From Haberlea rhodopensis (Eukaryota; Streptophyta; Magnoliopsida; Lamiales; Gesneriaceae), in NCBI GenBank assembly GCA_907163345.1, contig CAJQUN010000024.1, positions 4,092,001 through 4,156,000 on the forward strand: a DNA stretch of 64,000 bases, given 5' to 3'. Made by a program: the position numbers and the translations under genes. Each line of letters begins with the position of its first letter. The stretch's first letter is position 1. Shown piece by piece: positions 12,050 through 22,645 of the stretch. The notes under the pieces are model-generated. The model was not told where the DNA came from, searched no databases, and worked only from the letters and a program-made list of their open reading frames with translations.

Positions 12050-12848
12050 TGATACCTCTAAGAGAGGTCAGTACGGCCTCAACCCTAATTTTACGGGTAT
12101 GACCCGACTTTGGCTCGTCCCCTCCTGCGCAGGGACACCTCGTGGGTATCTTTGTGCCCCAGATCCAAGCCTGTCCTCAGGAACTCAGACCATATACCTA
12201 GCTCAGCCCTGACTTTTATCCTCAGCCAACCGATCCAACCCGACTGACCTCACGTGAATCGCACACTGTAATCAAGCTGGAGTTACAACTCAGGGCGGTT
12301 CCCTTGGTCCTTGTTCTGTTCAAGCACCGACAGTACCAACGCGGGCAGTAGGGGTCCCTCGTCCGAGTTGCCTATAACTGATTTTGTCCTAGAACAGGGG
12401 ACTACGCCTGAATAAGCCAATTAGAAAGTGACCAGTGCCCAAATAATATTTTTGTAGTACTATCAAGATCCCACCGGTAGGATGTCGTACGATGTGTACA
12501 GTATTTGTCGGTGGTCCCCACCCTCTGAGACAAATACTCAGAGGAATATTCGCGGTGGTCCCCCTGAACATTCGCCGGCCATAAACAGGTTGTCCTTCTC
12601 ACTCCCTCACTATATATACGTATAAGGTATCAGGTTTAAAAGGTAATTGATTATTTTTACTTCTCGACCTTTTGCACAACTAAAAGCTCTTATTCATTTA
12701 TCCTCTATCCTGACTTGCTCGTCGGAGGGGCCCCACCGGAGAACCCTCTCCGGCTCCCTTTCTAACTTTTCTTTTTCAGGATAGCTTACCTCCGTTGAAG
12801 GGGTTATTGTTAACCGAGGAGGACACCCTACCAAAATCCGAGGTAACA
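12050..12848 (+). repeat. 3' LTR of the Tat element
   Basis: 799 bp, TGATACCTC...GGTAACA, about 97% identical to 3292-4089 by eye. It abuts the downstream 410-bp repeat with no intervening base. Confidence 0.9.
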
Positions 12849-13257
12849 CATAGGAAATGGATAATTAAAGGTAAACATTGGTGCAACGGTTAAAGTTGTT
12901 GTCATGCGACCTTGAAGGCTACGGGTTCAAGTCACGAAAGCATTCTCATACATTGCAAGGAAAGACTGTGTATACTGGACTTAAAGTAGCCCGACTCTTT
13001 CCAACCCCGCGCACCAGGGTTTGCCCTTTATAAAATATGTATATTTTTAATATCAGTTTCAAACTTTTAAAATTAATCAAATATAATATTAAATTAATTA
13101 TTTTTTAACGAGAGTAGTTCAACATAAATATTTTTATCAAATAAAATCTTACTGTAGAGCTATATTTTATAAAACATTTATGTAAAACTAATTTTATTAA
13201 AAATAATTTCGTTTAGACTATTCATGAATAGTTTTGAAGTGTGTGACTCCTGTTACG
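12849..13257 (+). repeat. 410-bp direct repeat, downstream copy (with Au-like SINE)
   Basis: Starts CATAGGAAATGG directly at the LTR end and matches 2863-3272. It includes the second SINE copy (about 12868-13040), whose A box (TGGTGCAACGGTT) and B box (GTTCAAGTC) are closer to consensus. Confidence 0.9.
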
Positions 13258-13367
13258 AACATCCATGTTTTATAAGATAATTTTTGTAATTTTCTCGGGG
13301 TTCGTATTGTATTTAAATTGTATACACGCAGTCAGAGAGACGCACATGAATACACGTACAGAAACAG

Positions 13368-13368
<1 letters not shown>

Positions 13369-13416
<48 letters not shown>
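13369..13416. repeat. (CA)n(TA)n microsatellite
   Basis: About 11 CA units run straight into about 13 TA units. Confidence 0.95.
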
Positions 13417-13422
<6 letters not shown>

Positions 13423-14640
13423 GACACGACCAAGAGTCATAAACGGCCCTGAACTGCCTGGAGTTGGAACGTGGTCAATGGTTCCAATGATCGGACTCGT
13501 AACCGGCATGTCTATAGGCGGACCGATTAAATGTCATAATTTCGCTAACCCGTGAACCGGTTGTTCAAGGTTTATTTTAATTTTTTTTTTACATTTTTAA
13601 ATTTGAAATATATGTTATGGTGTAGATTTGAACTCATGAACTCCAACTTGAATAATTAGTTTCAACCACAAAGGTATAGATCATAGTTGATCTAAATATG
13701 GTGTTATAATTTACACATATTAACCAAACAAATATATCTTACACATTTTGCTTATCTGACCTTAAATTTATTTCACGTTATTTTATGTTTAATTCATGGA
13801 TGAAAACATATTCAAATATACACTATTGCAAATTTTAATAATTTTTTTAATTTTTTTTAAAAAAATAAGAGTCAAGTCGTAACTGTAACCATTGGTTAAC
13901 CGTAATCGAAATCGAAACCATAATGGACGGTTCATGAACCGTGGGGTCGAGATTTTTTGTACCGTCGAACCGACGATTCTAAATCATCAAACCGACGATT
14001 TTAAACCGTGGTCAGGTCTATGTCATACTATTGCTAAAAAGCAAAAGTTGTCATTATTAGCCGTTTTATTGTTATTCAGTAAAAAATTAAAATTTCAATT
14101 ATTGTAGCGACTTGAATTTCTTTAACAACATTCGACCATTTCAATTATATGTGTATCGAATCAAAGTAATTATATTTAGTGTACAATTAATATAACGACT
14201 TAATTTATGTGACCCAAAAATTAACATGGTTGTACCGATTTATGAGAAAATCAAACTCAATAAAATAAATGTAAATTTAAACAATGGTCCTATAGAATAC
14301 GGATTTTTTTAATACTAGTCTCAAGGATTATCAAATATAGTCCTACAAAAATTATTTTTAATAAAAAATAATATCATATAAATATTTTTAATAAATTTAA
14401 TCCCCCAAAATTAGACCTCTTTTGAGTAAAACAAAACTTTGGGATCACTATTGATTAAAACAAAGGTTTGTGATTAATTTTTATTAAAAATAATTTATAC
14501 GAGACTATATTTTTTTGAGACTAATATTACAATATCCCTATTCTATAGTACTATTTTCCAAAGTTTATCCTAAAATTCATGTAAAAAAAAACCAACTAAA
14601 TTTTTATGTTGCGGAAAAGTTCATGCAAAAACTTGACAAC
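13417..14640. other. AT-rich spacer with a GGTTCGAACCGG-type repeat
   Basis: No gene is seen. At 13425-14020 the DNA has the 'AACCGGTT / GGTTAACCG / GGTTCATGAACCG' composition of plant hAT-like non-autonomous repeats. Termini and target duplications could not be found. The remainder is AT-rich. Confidence 0.4.
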
Positions 14641-14671
14641 ACTTGTTTCGTCCTCTAACAGGACCAGACAG

Positions 14672-14679
14672 GTATATAC
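14672..14679. promoter_or_regulatory. P1BS-like PHR-binding site upstream of RAM2
   Basis: GTATATAC fits the palindromic consensus GNATATNC. It lies about 150 bp upstream of the TATA-like box and 290 bp upstream of the RAM2 start codon. PHR factors link phosphate starvation to mycorrhizal genes. About 0.08 such sites are expected by chance in 320 bp of balanced sequence, more in AT-rich DNA. Confidence 0.45.
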
Positions 14680-14740
14680 AGCAGTTACTCTTCCAACAAG
14701 CAAGAAATCACCCATGGAAAGCTCAAGCTGTCAAATTCTA

Positions 14741-14754
14741 CGTCTCTTTCGAAG
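14741..14754 (-). promoter_or_regulatory. AW-box-like site upstream of RAM2
   Basis: CGTCTCTTTCGAAG fits CG(N7)CNANG, the reverse form of the AW-box bound by WRI-type AP2 factors. WRI5/CBX1-type AP2 factors are known to control mycorrhizal lipid genes. The motif has only five fixed bases, so a chance match in this span is quite possible. Confidence 0.3.
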
Positions 14755-14824
14755 AACTAGGCGCCAACCCTAGCCTGCCGTCTTTCTTCTCACATTCAAT
14801 GCCAGAATCCACTCTCAACCCTCA

Positions 14825-14832
14825 TATATATA
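14825..14832 (+). promoter_or_regulatory. TATA-like box of RAM2
   Basis: TATATATA in CTCATATATATACCACG, 133 bp upstream of the ATG. This would give a 5' UTR of about 100 nt. Confidence 0.5.
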
Positions 14833-14964
14833 CCACGCGTTTCATGCATCTTCATCCTCCAACTACACCTAACCTCAGGCATCAATTGAGAGATTTATCT
14901 TTGGTTGTCAAGAATCTGTTCCTTTAATTAATTCATATTTGACTTCAAGGATTTTGATATATAG

Positions 14965-17900
14965 ATGGCCGATACATCGTTTCCAAGTGTCGAGGATTGT
15001 GGGTCCATTGGAAGGGAAAAGGATACATGTGTTGCAGACATGGAAGGAACCTTGCTCAGAGAAAGAAGCTCTTTCCCTTATTTTGCATTAGTTGCTTTCG
15101 AAGTTGGTGGGATTTTAAGGCTTCTCTTCTTGCTTCTGCTCACCCCACTCGCTGAGTTTCTTTACTATCTAGTCTCCGAATCCGCCGGAATCAGAGTCCT
15201 CATCTTCGCAACATTTACGGGAATGAGGGTTTCGGATATTGAATCTGTAGCGAGGGCGGTGCTGCCGAAGTTTTATTCAGAGGATTTGCACCCAGAGTCC
15301 TGGCGCGTGTTCTCTTCTTGCGGGAGGCGGTGCGTGCTGACGGCGAATCCGAGGATTATGGTGGAGACGTTTTTGAAGGATTTTTTGGGGGCGGATATAG
15401 TGATGGGGACTGAGATACTGGTCTATCGGGGAAGAGCGACGGGGCTTGTGAAGCAACCGGGGGTCTTGGTTGGAAGCAATAAAGCGGAGGCGCTGATGGC
15501 GGAGTTTGGGGAGACGCGGCCGGAAATTGGTCTGGGTGATCGGCATACTGATTTTCCCTACATGAAATTTTGCAAGGTACGTGGTGCTCCTTTTAATTAT
15601 TATTATTATTATTTTTGTTATTATTAATAAGATAAGATATAAATAGTGAAGCCTATTATCCTATATATAATTACTAGTTCTTTTTGGCACCACGCAAAGC
15701 ACGATGCCAGTGACCAGACTATCTTTGCACGGTGCCAGTGACCAGGCTAGTTGGTCAGCCAAAGTATATAATCTTGCAATATGCTACACATCAACGTCAA
15801 ATCCGTAAGAAAATCATTCATAGTATCAAATGCACAAAATCCAACAATCCTAAATTTTTCAAATAGAACAATAATAACATTTTTAAAAATGCGCAGAACC
15901 TATGTTTTACAAATTGAAACGCTGTTTTACAAATTGAAACGCTGGATAGGAAAACAAATCACAAGAAGAAAACATATAAACTTACCAAGCTACAATATCA
16001 TATATTTACAACCCAAAGAAGTTCGAAGGCTCATAAGGTCAGGCAACTGGAATACAAACCATGACATGCATGCATATGTCCAAAAGAAAACTTCCTACCA
16101 GTTTTGCATATAATTGACAACAAAAAAATGCTGCCACCCAATTTAACAAAAAATAGCAATACAGTGCAGATAAAGCATAACCATTATCTGTTTCAAAAAT
16201 TGAAATGGTAAGATTCTTGTTATTGTAACATTTAGCCAGTTTTCAAGTACTACAAGTAATACACGAGCACTTAACCAGTTTTCATGGCTTACAAGTACTA
16301 CAAGTAATACACAAGCATTTTCTAATCAATTTTTGGTCCCATCCTCGATACCAAGATCATACAAACCGCCAACATACTTATCCGTAGAGCCGTTGAAGAA
16401 GCTGTCTTTCAACTTCTTGAACACAGATAAGCTGAGTGTTATCAGAACCAGCCTGATGACAGATGCCGATCCTCTGAACTTCTACGAGTTAGGCTAACTT
16501 ATTCAATCCTCCGTTTAATATTATATACCACGGGGAAGTACACGTTCGGTAAATCAAATAATCATGCTTTAGTTTTGGGTAAATTTTTACAAATCAACTT
16601 AATGAAGTATCTAAAGTCATAGGCACCACAGAACGTCACCCAATGGACATTATCATTCAAAATAATCCCAGAAGATATCAAAAGCTCAGAAAAATGGTTT
16701 CATACCTTGATTGTCTCAACAATTCGATCGAATTATTTGCGAACACATCCTCACTTACACCAAATGCAACCAGTACCAGTTCCACAAGTTGGAGTATTCC
16801 CATTTTCATCCGAAAATGCAAGGCCTGATTGGATCAACTTCAACATACCACGGTGCGAAGAACAGCGCTCAGAAACTCGGTATCCATAGCAATATATGGG
16901 TATTCAACGACTACATCACTAATAAGCATAAACGCTTCCTCTTGATACCCATTACATACCTCTCTAATTTTAACGAAGTCATTATTTGACAACTCTGACA
17001 TTTTCACTTTCCTTCTCAAATTTACTCTATTGGGTAAAAATATACAATCGTGGGCAACCAAACAATATGATATTTCCCACTTCTTCGCCGCAATCATGGT
17101 GCACATGATTCCTTGCCTGAAAAAAAACAACATGAATACAACCCGGATTTAAGACTTCATGAATGCAAATGAGGTGTTTGATAAGCAATGATCACTGTGG
17201 GAAGTGTAATTAGTGGATGGTTAGATTCGTTGCAGAAATCTTCTACACCATCGTAACTTAGCCAACAGTCTCATTGACCAAGCAAATAGTAGTCTGAACT
17301 TTCTAATTTTGTCCCATGAGTATATTTCTCATCCTTCCACATAGTTCTGCCAAATAAAGTTCTAGGTTCGGGTTACAAGACTATATTCATAAAAAAATAC
17401 ATGGTTTATAACTCAACATGTACAAATTATCATATATTCGCATCTCTTATTCGTCTACTATAAAACAAAAATGAAAAACTTCTACTATCCATGAGCAACT
17501 ATAGCATTTTTCTTATCCATTTCTCCATTTAAGGCGTCGACGAAGGTTTTTCTATAAAAAGAAAATGAATTAATAAAATGATTGTATTATTTCTTTATGA
17601 AACCTCAAACAAATGTTTGCTTATTGTGCCATAATATATTGAGTAATGAATAAATATCATATAAAAATGTTTAAGAGTATACAATCTTCCGGCCATCAAA
17701 GAAACTCAGACAAAAGGATGCAACTATTAATTCCTTTACTTTACTAAAGGAATTACAGTAAGAGCAAAACCGGAACCACATTATCTAAGAAGAAAGATAG
17801 AAATTTAGGAACAAAATAAAGCACATACGAACCTGTAATAAATAATAAAAATTGTTTCTCCGTGCAATTGTTCTGTTGAAAAATGAAAGAACATGGCATC

Positions 17901-20900
17901 TGAAGAAGAATAAACCTGGTCAGGTCCTGTATCAGACTTAGATATTTTCCGTCTGGAGAAACATCAGTCACTAAATTTAATATATTTTCACGGGAAATAC
18001 CAACATTGTCAAACCTGAAAGTATGAATTGTTGAAGCTATCAGATGAACTTGAACATTAAAATGTCTAGTAAATTCAAGAAAAAAGTAGATGTCTGTATG
18101 CCACATTCGTAAATTGTCAACACCATTTAAACCAATCTTGTGACCACAATCAGCAATACATTATTGGGACATATATTTCCATCTGCATCTTTAATCTGAG
18201 TGATAAAAGCATGGACAACCTGATTTTTTCCGTCAATGTGAAGCTGTTGAAAGACTATCGTGTGTATCGCATGGTACAAAACATTCAAGAATCAAAGAAA
18301 AGTTACCATCAATTCTTTGTGCAAGACTTCCAAGAATAACCACACATCCTCCCAAAATGATTATAAAGAGTTTTTACGTTAGCTGCACCTTTGATCCAAT
18401 ACTTACGAATTGATTTACATTGGGTGTTGATCACAAATTCTCCCTTGATGGAATCATGAGATGTTACAATTTCAATTCCTTGGACTTGACAACATTGAAT
18501 CAAAACCCTTGCATAAGATTGCGTGAAAAGAAGATGATGTCGAATCATATACTACATTTCTACGGTAAATAAAACTTCAAAAAGAACTTTTACATACATT
18601 ACTTCCATGCCACAACTCTGTCATTGCGAAGCATCCTTTGATCAGGTAATTTTCAGTGGCCCTAAACAACTTCATGGTGCCGTTTTGTCCAGAAAACTGG
18701 ACAAGACCTCCACTGGACAAATATGTCCCCTAAACCATCTTTTATTTCAAAAACTTTAAACATGCCAAGAAGGTAGAGATCTAATCGAATACAATAAAAC
18801 AATTTAGAGCACCAAGTCAAAACATGTATATAGAAGATTAACCAGACACAACTACATTAAAATCTACACTTCATAATGCTTAAGTAATCGCCATAAGATT
18901 TCAATAAACGTTTACACATATCAAAACAAGTGGATAGCCAGGTTCTCGTGTTCCAAAAAAACCCAATTCGCACAGGAATGGACAAAAATCTCACCAAAGA
19001 ATTTGTCAAGGAAATGAAACGTCTACTCACCCAACAATCCATCGATCCCTTAGGGCAGGCAGAAACAGTGCCAAGCTTGCGTAGCAATCATGATAGCAAC
19101 AAACCCACTGATGAGTTGAAAGCATAACCAACACTTCCTCAAGGCAACAGAGCCATTTCTTTTTTTTTGTTATTGAACATAGATTCTGAGAAATTGGGGT
19201 TGCTGGTAGTACCAAAATGGGACAGATTTTTGTTTTCTTCGTTTTCAAAACGATCAAATGAATAATCAGTGAGTAATACCGGCAATCAACGATGGCACCG
19301 AATCATAATAATCGTATAATTGTATCATCATCACTAAGCAACCAAGCATGAGCAAAAAAAATCACCAACCCCAATTGAGAATGGAACAACAAACCTGAAA
19401 GAGCAGACGGAGAAAAGGAAAACAACCCTCTTCGTCGGATACAAGCTAAAAAACAGAAAACCTAAAACCTCAATAAATATTAGAACGTTGATAATTGCAA
19501 AAAGAAACAATCGAGGATGCACAAGTGAACCTAAAAGACGACACGGCTCAAAGAAAACCAACCCTACTCGCCGGGATGCAGAAGAACGAAAATACCGTGA
19601 ACGATGGTTTTATGAAGGCAAGATTTATACAAAGGGAAAAAACGTGGAGCAACCTACCATGGTCATGTCGAAGGCGGCGAGAAGCCCACCACAGCAGCCA
19701 CAACAGGGAAGCATTAAATGACAGCACACAATTGCAGGGGCGTCGGAAAATGCTCGAATGATGGACAACCGACGCGACGTAAGGGACAAATGGACAAAGA
19801 GCTGCGCATGGGAGTGACCGGCGGACAAATGCAATGAATAAGCATAGAGGAGTGAAATCCATCGGGTAAAGCATAGAGGAGTGAAAGCCGAATAAGCACA
19901 GAGGAGTGAAAAGCCATCGGGTAAAGCATGGAAGAGTGAAAGCCATCGGGTAAGGAAAGCTGAAAACAAAGCTGAAAACAAATGGGTTAAAATGTTAACC
20001 TAGCCCAACCTGAAGCCCATTCCAACCAATAAATTAATTAACCATGACCCATTTGTGAGGTAACCAAAATCATTAAGGTATGCTACTGTTCATTGGAACA
20101 GTGAAATTCGGGAAAAACAGGCACAAAACACTGTTCACCTATTCCCTGAGGAGGTTCTACCACGTGGAAACGCTCTTTAATGGAACTTTAACTGTAGCTG
20201 GTACCTAATCTCTTATTATATTGTTCTAATTATTTACTAATAAATTTTAGTTCAACTGACAAATAAGTTTTAACTGTTTGTACAAATTTTTTTAACACAA
20301 GATATTTTAGCACGAATAACTTAAAGGATTGTCAAAATATAGTTATTAGGAAATTTCGTATTAACCTTTACCAATTATATATTTAAGATCGATAAAATCT
20401 TATTAATTTAGTGAAAATAAATATCGATAAATTAATAGTTATTAATTTATAGGTTAATACAATAACTTATTAATTTATTAAAGTACATCTTCTCTACATT
20501 AAGTTTTTAAAGCAGAAATGACACTAAATATTTTTTTGTTGGACCTATGGAAAAATAAAACCAAAAGTTCTTACTATCCGAAGAAAAGTTAGATTAAATG
20601 TGACATCAATTTCAATATAAAACAAATGATAATTGTGTAATTTTTCATGAAATCTTCGTAGATTAGTAATAAATGTACCATGTATTAATTATTTATTAAT
20701 TAATATATTGTATGAGGTATATATGAATTTTTTTATATATATTATCTTATAAATTTAACGAATTATTGATTTAACACGTTGTTCTAAGTCGAGATCAATC
20801 AAAAATATTATTTAAGCTAGATTATTAGTTAATCGAATACTAAGTTTTACTCAATATTTATATTATAATGTCTAGTACATAATACCTGAGAATAGAATTA

Positions 20901-22082
20901 TGGAAAAAAGTTCCCATTTGTAAATAAAATTTCTATTGTTCTATCGCTATATTTTTAATAATACATATTTGTTGATATGTTTCAATAACTAATAATTGAA
21001 AATTTTGGTGGATAAATAAAATCGAATATTTTACTAATTACTAAGTTAGGTTATACAAATTACTATAACACTATAATTGTTAGTCAAATATAAAATCAAA
21101 TATAGAATTTGTATAAATTATCATAATTTATACAAATATATATATAATATTTTTTTTGAATATATCATTAAAAATATTTTAGGAAGCTTACATGGTGCCA
21201 CAAAAACCAGAAGTAAAAGCAGTGACAAGTGAAAAGCTCCCCAAGCCGATCATCTTCCACGACGGCCGGCTCGTGCAGAAGCCAAGCCCTTTAATGGCTC
21301 TACTCATCGTCCTCTGGATCCCAATTGGCTTCCCCTTGGCGTGCCTACGCGTCACCGCCTCATGCCTCGTCCCTATGCCACTTCTCTACCAAGCTTACTG
21401 GGCCTTAGGCGTCCGCGTCACCGTCAAGGGGACTCCTCCGCCTCCGGTTGATAAATCCCACGGTGAATCCGGTATTCTCTTCGTCTGCTCACATCGTACT
21501 CTTCTAGACGCTGTTTTCCTCTCCATTGCACTCGGACGCCCCATCACCTCAGTCAGCTACTCCCTCTCTCGACTCTCCGAAATCATCTCACCCATCAAAG
21601 CTGCCCGCCTCAGTCGTGACCGTGCCACCGACGCCGCCATGATAAAAAACCTTTTGCAGGAAGGGGACCTCGCGCTTTGCCCAGAGGGCACAACCTGCCG
21701 AGAGCCATTCCTCCTTAGGTTCAGCTCCCTCTTCGCGGAGCTCACCGATGAGTTGGTACCGGTGGCAATGGTTAACTATATGAGCATGTTCCATGGCACA
21801 ACGGCGCGTGGGTGGAAAGGAATGGACCCGTATTACTTCTTCATGAACCCGATCCCAGCTTACGAGGTGACGTTCTTGAACAAGCTGCCGCGAGAGCTGA
21901 CATGTGGAGCCGGGAAATCTAGCCATGAAGTGGCAAATTACATTCAACGTGTCATCGCCTCCAATCTTTCCTACGAGTGCACCAATTTTACAAGGAAGGA
22001 TAAGTATCTAGCGCTGGCCGGAAATGATGGAACTGTGGTGGAAAAGCCGTCGATCAAGTCGGATCAAACCATGGTGTGCTAA
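14965..22082 (+). CDS. RAM2: glycerol-3-phosphate acyltransferase, probable RAM2
   Basis: Exons 14965-15576 and 21183-22082; the GT-AG intron 15577-21182 is in phase 0, giving 503 aa. Land-plant sn-2 GPATs acylate glycerol 3-phosphate from acyl-CoA at the ER. RAM2 makes 2-monoacylglycerol that feeds arbuscular mycorrhizal fungi. Residues 1-200 form a HAD-like phosphatase domain with a hydrophobic stretch at 37-72. Residues 224-490 form the acyltransferase domain, with block I SHRTLLD (307-313) and PEGTTCREP (371-379). The N-terminus 'FPSVEDCGSIGREK' and the 'VTSEKLPKPIIFHDGRLVQK' joint resemble RAM2 more than the cutin or suberin GPATs, as I remember them. Phosphatase motif I is DMEGT (25-29), with Glu in place of the second Asp of DXDGT; GDRHTD (191-196) is kept. 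No lesion is visible. It could be a close RAM2 paralogue. Confidence 0.88.
16326..17001 (-). pseudogene. CAF1-type CCR4-NOT deadenylase pseudogene
   Basis: Minus-strand ATG at 17001 begins MSELSNNDFVKIREV. 'VEYPYIAMDTEF' follows, carrying the first catalytic D-x-E of the DEDD exonuclease. Next come 'LIQSGLAFSDENGNTPTCGT', 'EDVFANNSIELLRQS', 'SSGIILNDNVHWVTFCGAYD' and 'ICHQAGSD', ending near TGA 16326-16328. These are the ordered landmarks of plant CAF1, which shortens mRNA poly(A) tails. Usual 'EFPG' reads EFLS, and frameshifts and stops interrupt the C-terminal half. Plant CAF1 genes are often intronless, so a processed origin cannot be told from a genomic one. Confidence 0.85.
17930..18740 (-). 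pseudogene. ACX3-type acyl-CoA oxidase fragment
   Basis: Minus-strand pieces in gene order are: 'TKRHHE' and 'IKGCFAMTEL.HGSN' (about 18740-18610); 'GIEIVTSHDSIKGEFVINTQ' with 'KYWIKGAAN' (about 18505-18380); 'HTIVFQQLHIDGKNQVVHAF' and 'ADCGHKIGLNGVDN' (about 18280-18110); 'RFDNVGISRENILNLVTDVS' (about 18015-17940). These follow the central flavin-binding region of peroxisomal medium-chain acyl-CoA oxidase, which starts fatty-acid beta-oxidation. Gaps between pieces look like introns, so genomic DNA was copied. Frameshifts are present, and the N- and C-terminal parts are missing. Confidence 0.8.
18750..20225. other. unassigned part of the intronic insertion
   Basis: No convincing gene. A short plus-strand frame at 18978-19127 (ends HDSNKPTDELKA) is not recognised. 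At 19830-19950 an imperfect ~36-bp tandem motif (AGCATAGAGGAGTGAAAGCC...ATCGGGTAA) occurs three to four times. Near 20085-20130, CTGTTCATTGGAACAG and a further CTGTTCA form small dyads. Confidence 0.4.
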
Positions 22083-22208
22083 CCTTTGAGAACCTGCGCA
22101 ATTGGATTATCGGGAAAAAGATTTTGTGAGCAAATCTGTCGAAAAAAATTGGATATTCCCTCATCTGAAAATTTTTTGGATTTTTATATTGTCTGATGTG
22201 AAGGCTAG

Positions 22209-22214
22209 AATAAA
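22209..22214 (+). terminator. polyadenylation signal of RAM2
   Basis: AATAAA 127 bp after the RAM2 stop codon, in an AT-rich context. Confidence 0.5.
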
Positions 22215-22645
22215 GATTGTCCATAGTATACTCTACATACATGAATAATCTCTCCTTCTATTCAGAAGAATATTTGTAATTGCGTCGAAATGAAAATTCT
22301 CCTATTATTCCTTTGCATGTATTTAGCATTTGAACTGGCCTTGCGGGCATCAATTCTTCCATTTTCAATTTCTGGACCAACCAATTGTCGATAATGTCAA
22401 AAAGGAAAATCAAACATTACGTAGTAGAGAATGGTGTGGCGGCAAATTCTCCATTTCCAACTGAATAATTATTTTCCTGATTTCGTAATTTTCATTGGAT
22501 AATTGATCTGTGCAAGATTTGGGAAGTTGCAAAAAGAGTGAAAATGGAGAGGGATTCATCTTGCTAGCCGAGAGATGAGTAGATGGGGCATTGAAAAACA
22601 CTTTTAGAAGGAGAGACCCCTGTTGAGGAAGTCAAGAATCGTCCT
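22215..22645. other. spacer between RAM2 and the EXO84 pseudogene
   Basis: AT-rich; no gene or repeat recognised. Confidence 0.5.

Larger units (their letters stand above)
3292..12848 (+). mobile_element. degenerate Tat-lineage Ty3/gypsy LTR retrotransposon
   Basis: Two direct LTRs (3292-4089, 12050-12848) flank gag-pol in the order gag, protease remnant, RT, RNase H, a second archaeal-type RNase H, integrase. A long 3' region with tandem repeats and an antisense ORF follows. The double RNase H and the antisense 3' ORF are characteristic of the plant Tat/Ogre/Retand lineage. By eye the LTRs differ at about 22 substitutions and 3 indels in about 795 bp (near 2.8%), mostly transitions. At 1.3e-8 per site per year this is about one million years. 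The element cannot be autonomous: stops, frameshifts, a protease deletion and an integrase active-site change are visible. No clean 5-bp target duplication is seen (GTCTT left, CATAG right). Confidence 0.9.
15673..20225 (-). mobile_element. putative Helitron carrying captured gene fragments
   Basis: Read on the minus strand, its 3' end shows a 10-bp stem with a 3-nt loop (15686-15708, GGCATCGTGC-TTT-GCGTGGTGCC, including G-T pairs). Eight bases later comes CTAGT (15673-15677), fitting the Helitron CTRRT end. The next base outside is A, whereas Helitrons normally end against T. The right (5') end is only approximate: AT-rich sequence near 20225 resembles plant Helitron starts but lacks a clean TC. 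Inside lie antisense CAF1 and ACX3 fragments. No Rep/helicase ORF is seen, so it would be non-autonomous. A plain segmental insertion is the alternative. Confidence 0.5.
15577..21182 (+). other. RAM2 intron 1, 5.6 kb
   Basis: Donor GTACGT follows TGCAAG; acceptor TTTTAG precedes GAAGCTTAC. Most of its length is a Helitron-like insertion (15673 to about 20225). The last kilobase (20226-21182) is AT-rich with no recognised content. Confidence 0.85.

Noticed and set aside
14643..14927. 94-codon frame upstream of RAM2
   Set aside because: It spans the TATA-like box and 5' UTR of RAM2 and has no recognisable protein features.
19334..19981. Several overlapping hydrophobic minus-strand frames in the RAM2 intron
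   Set aside because: They come from imperfect tandem repeats and low-complexity DNA; no domain or splice structure.
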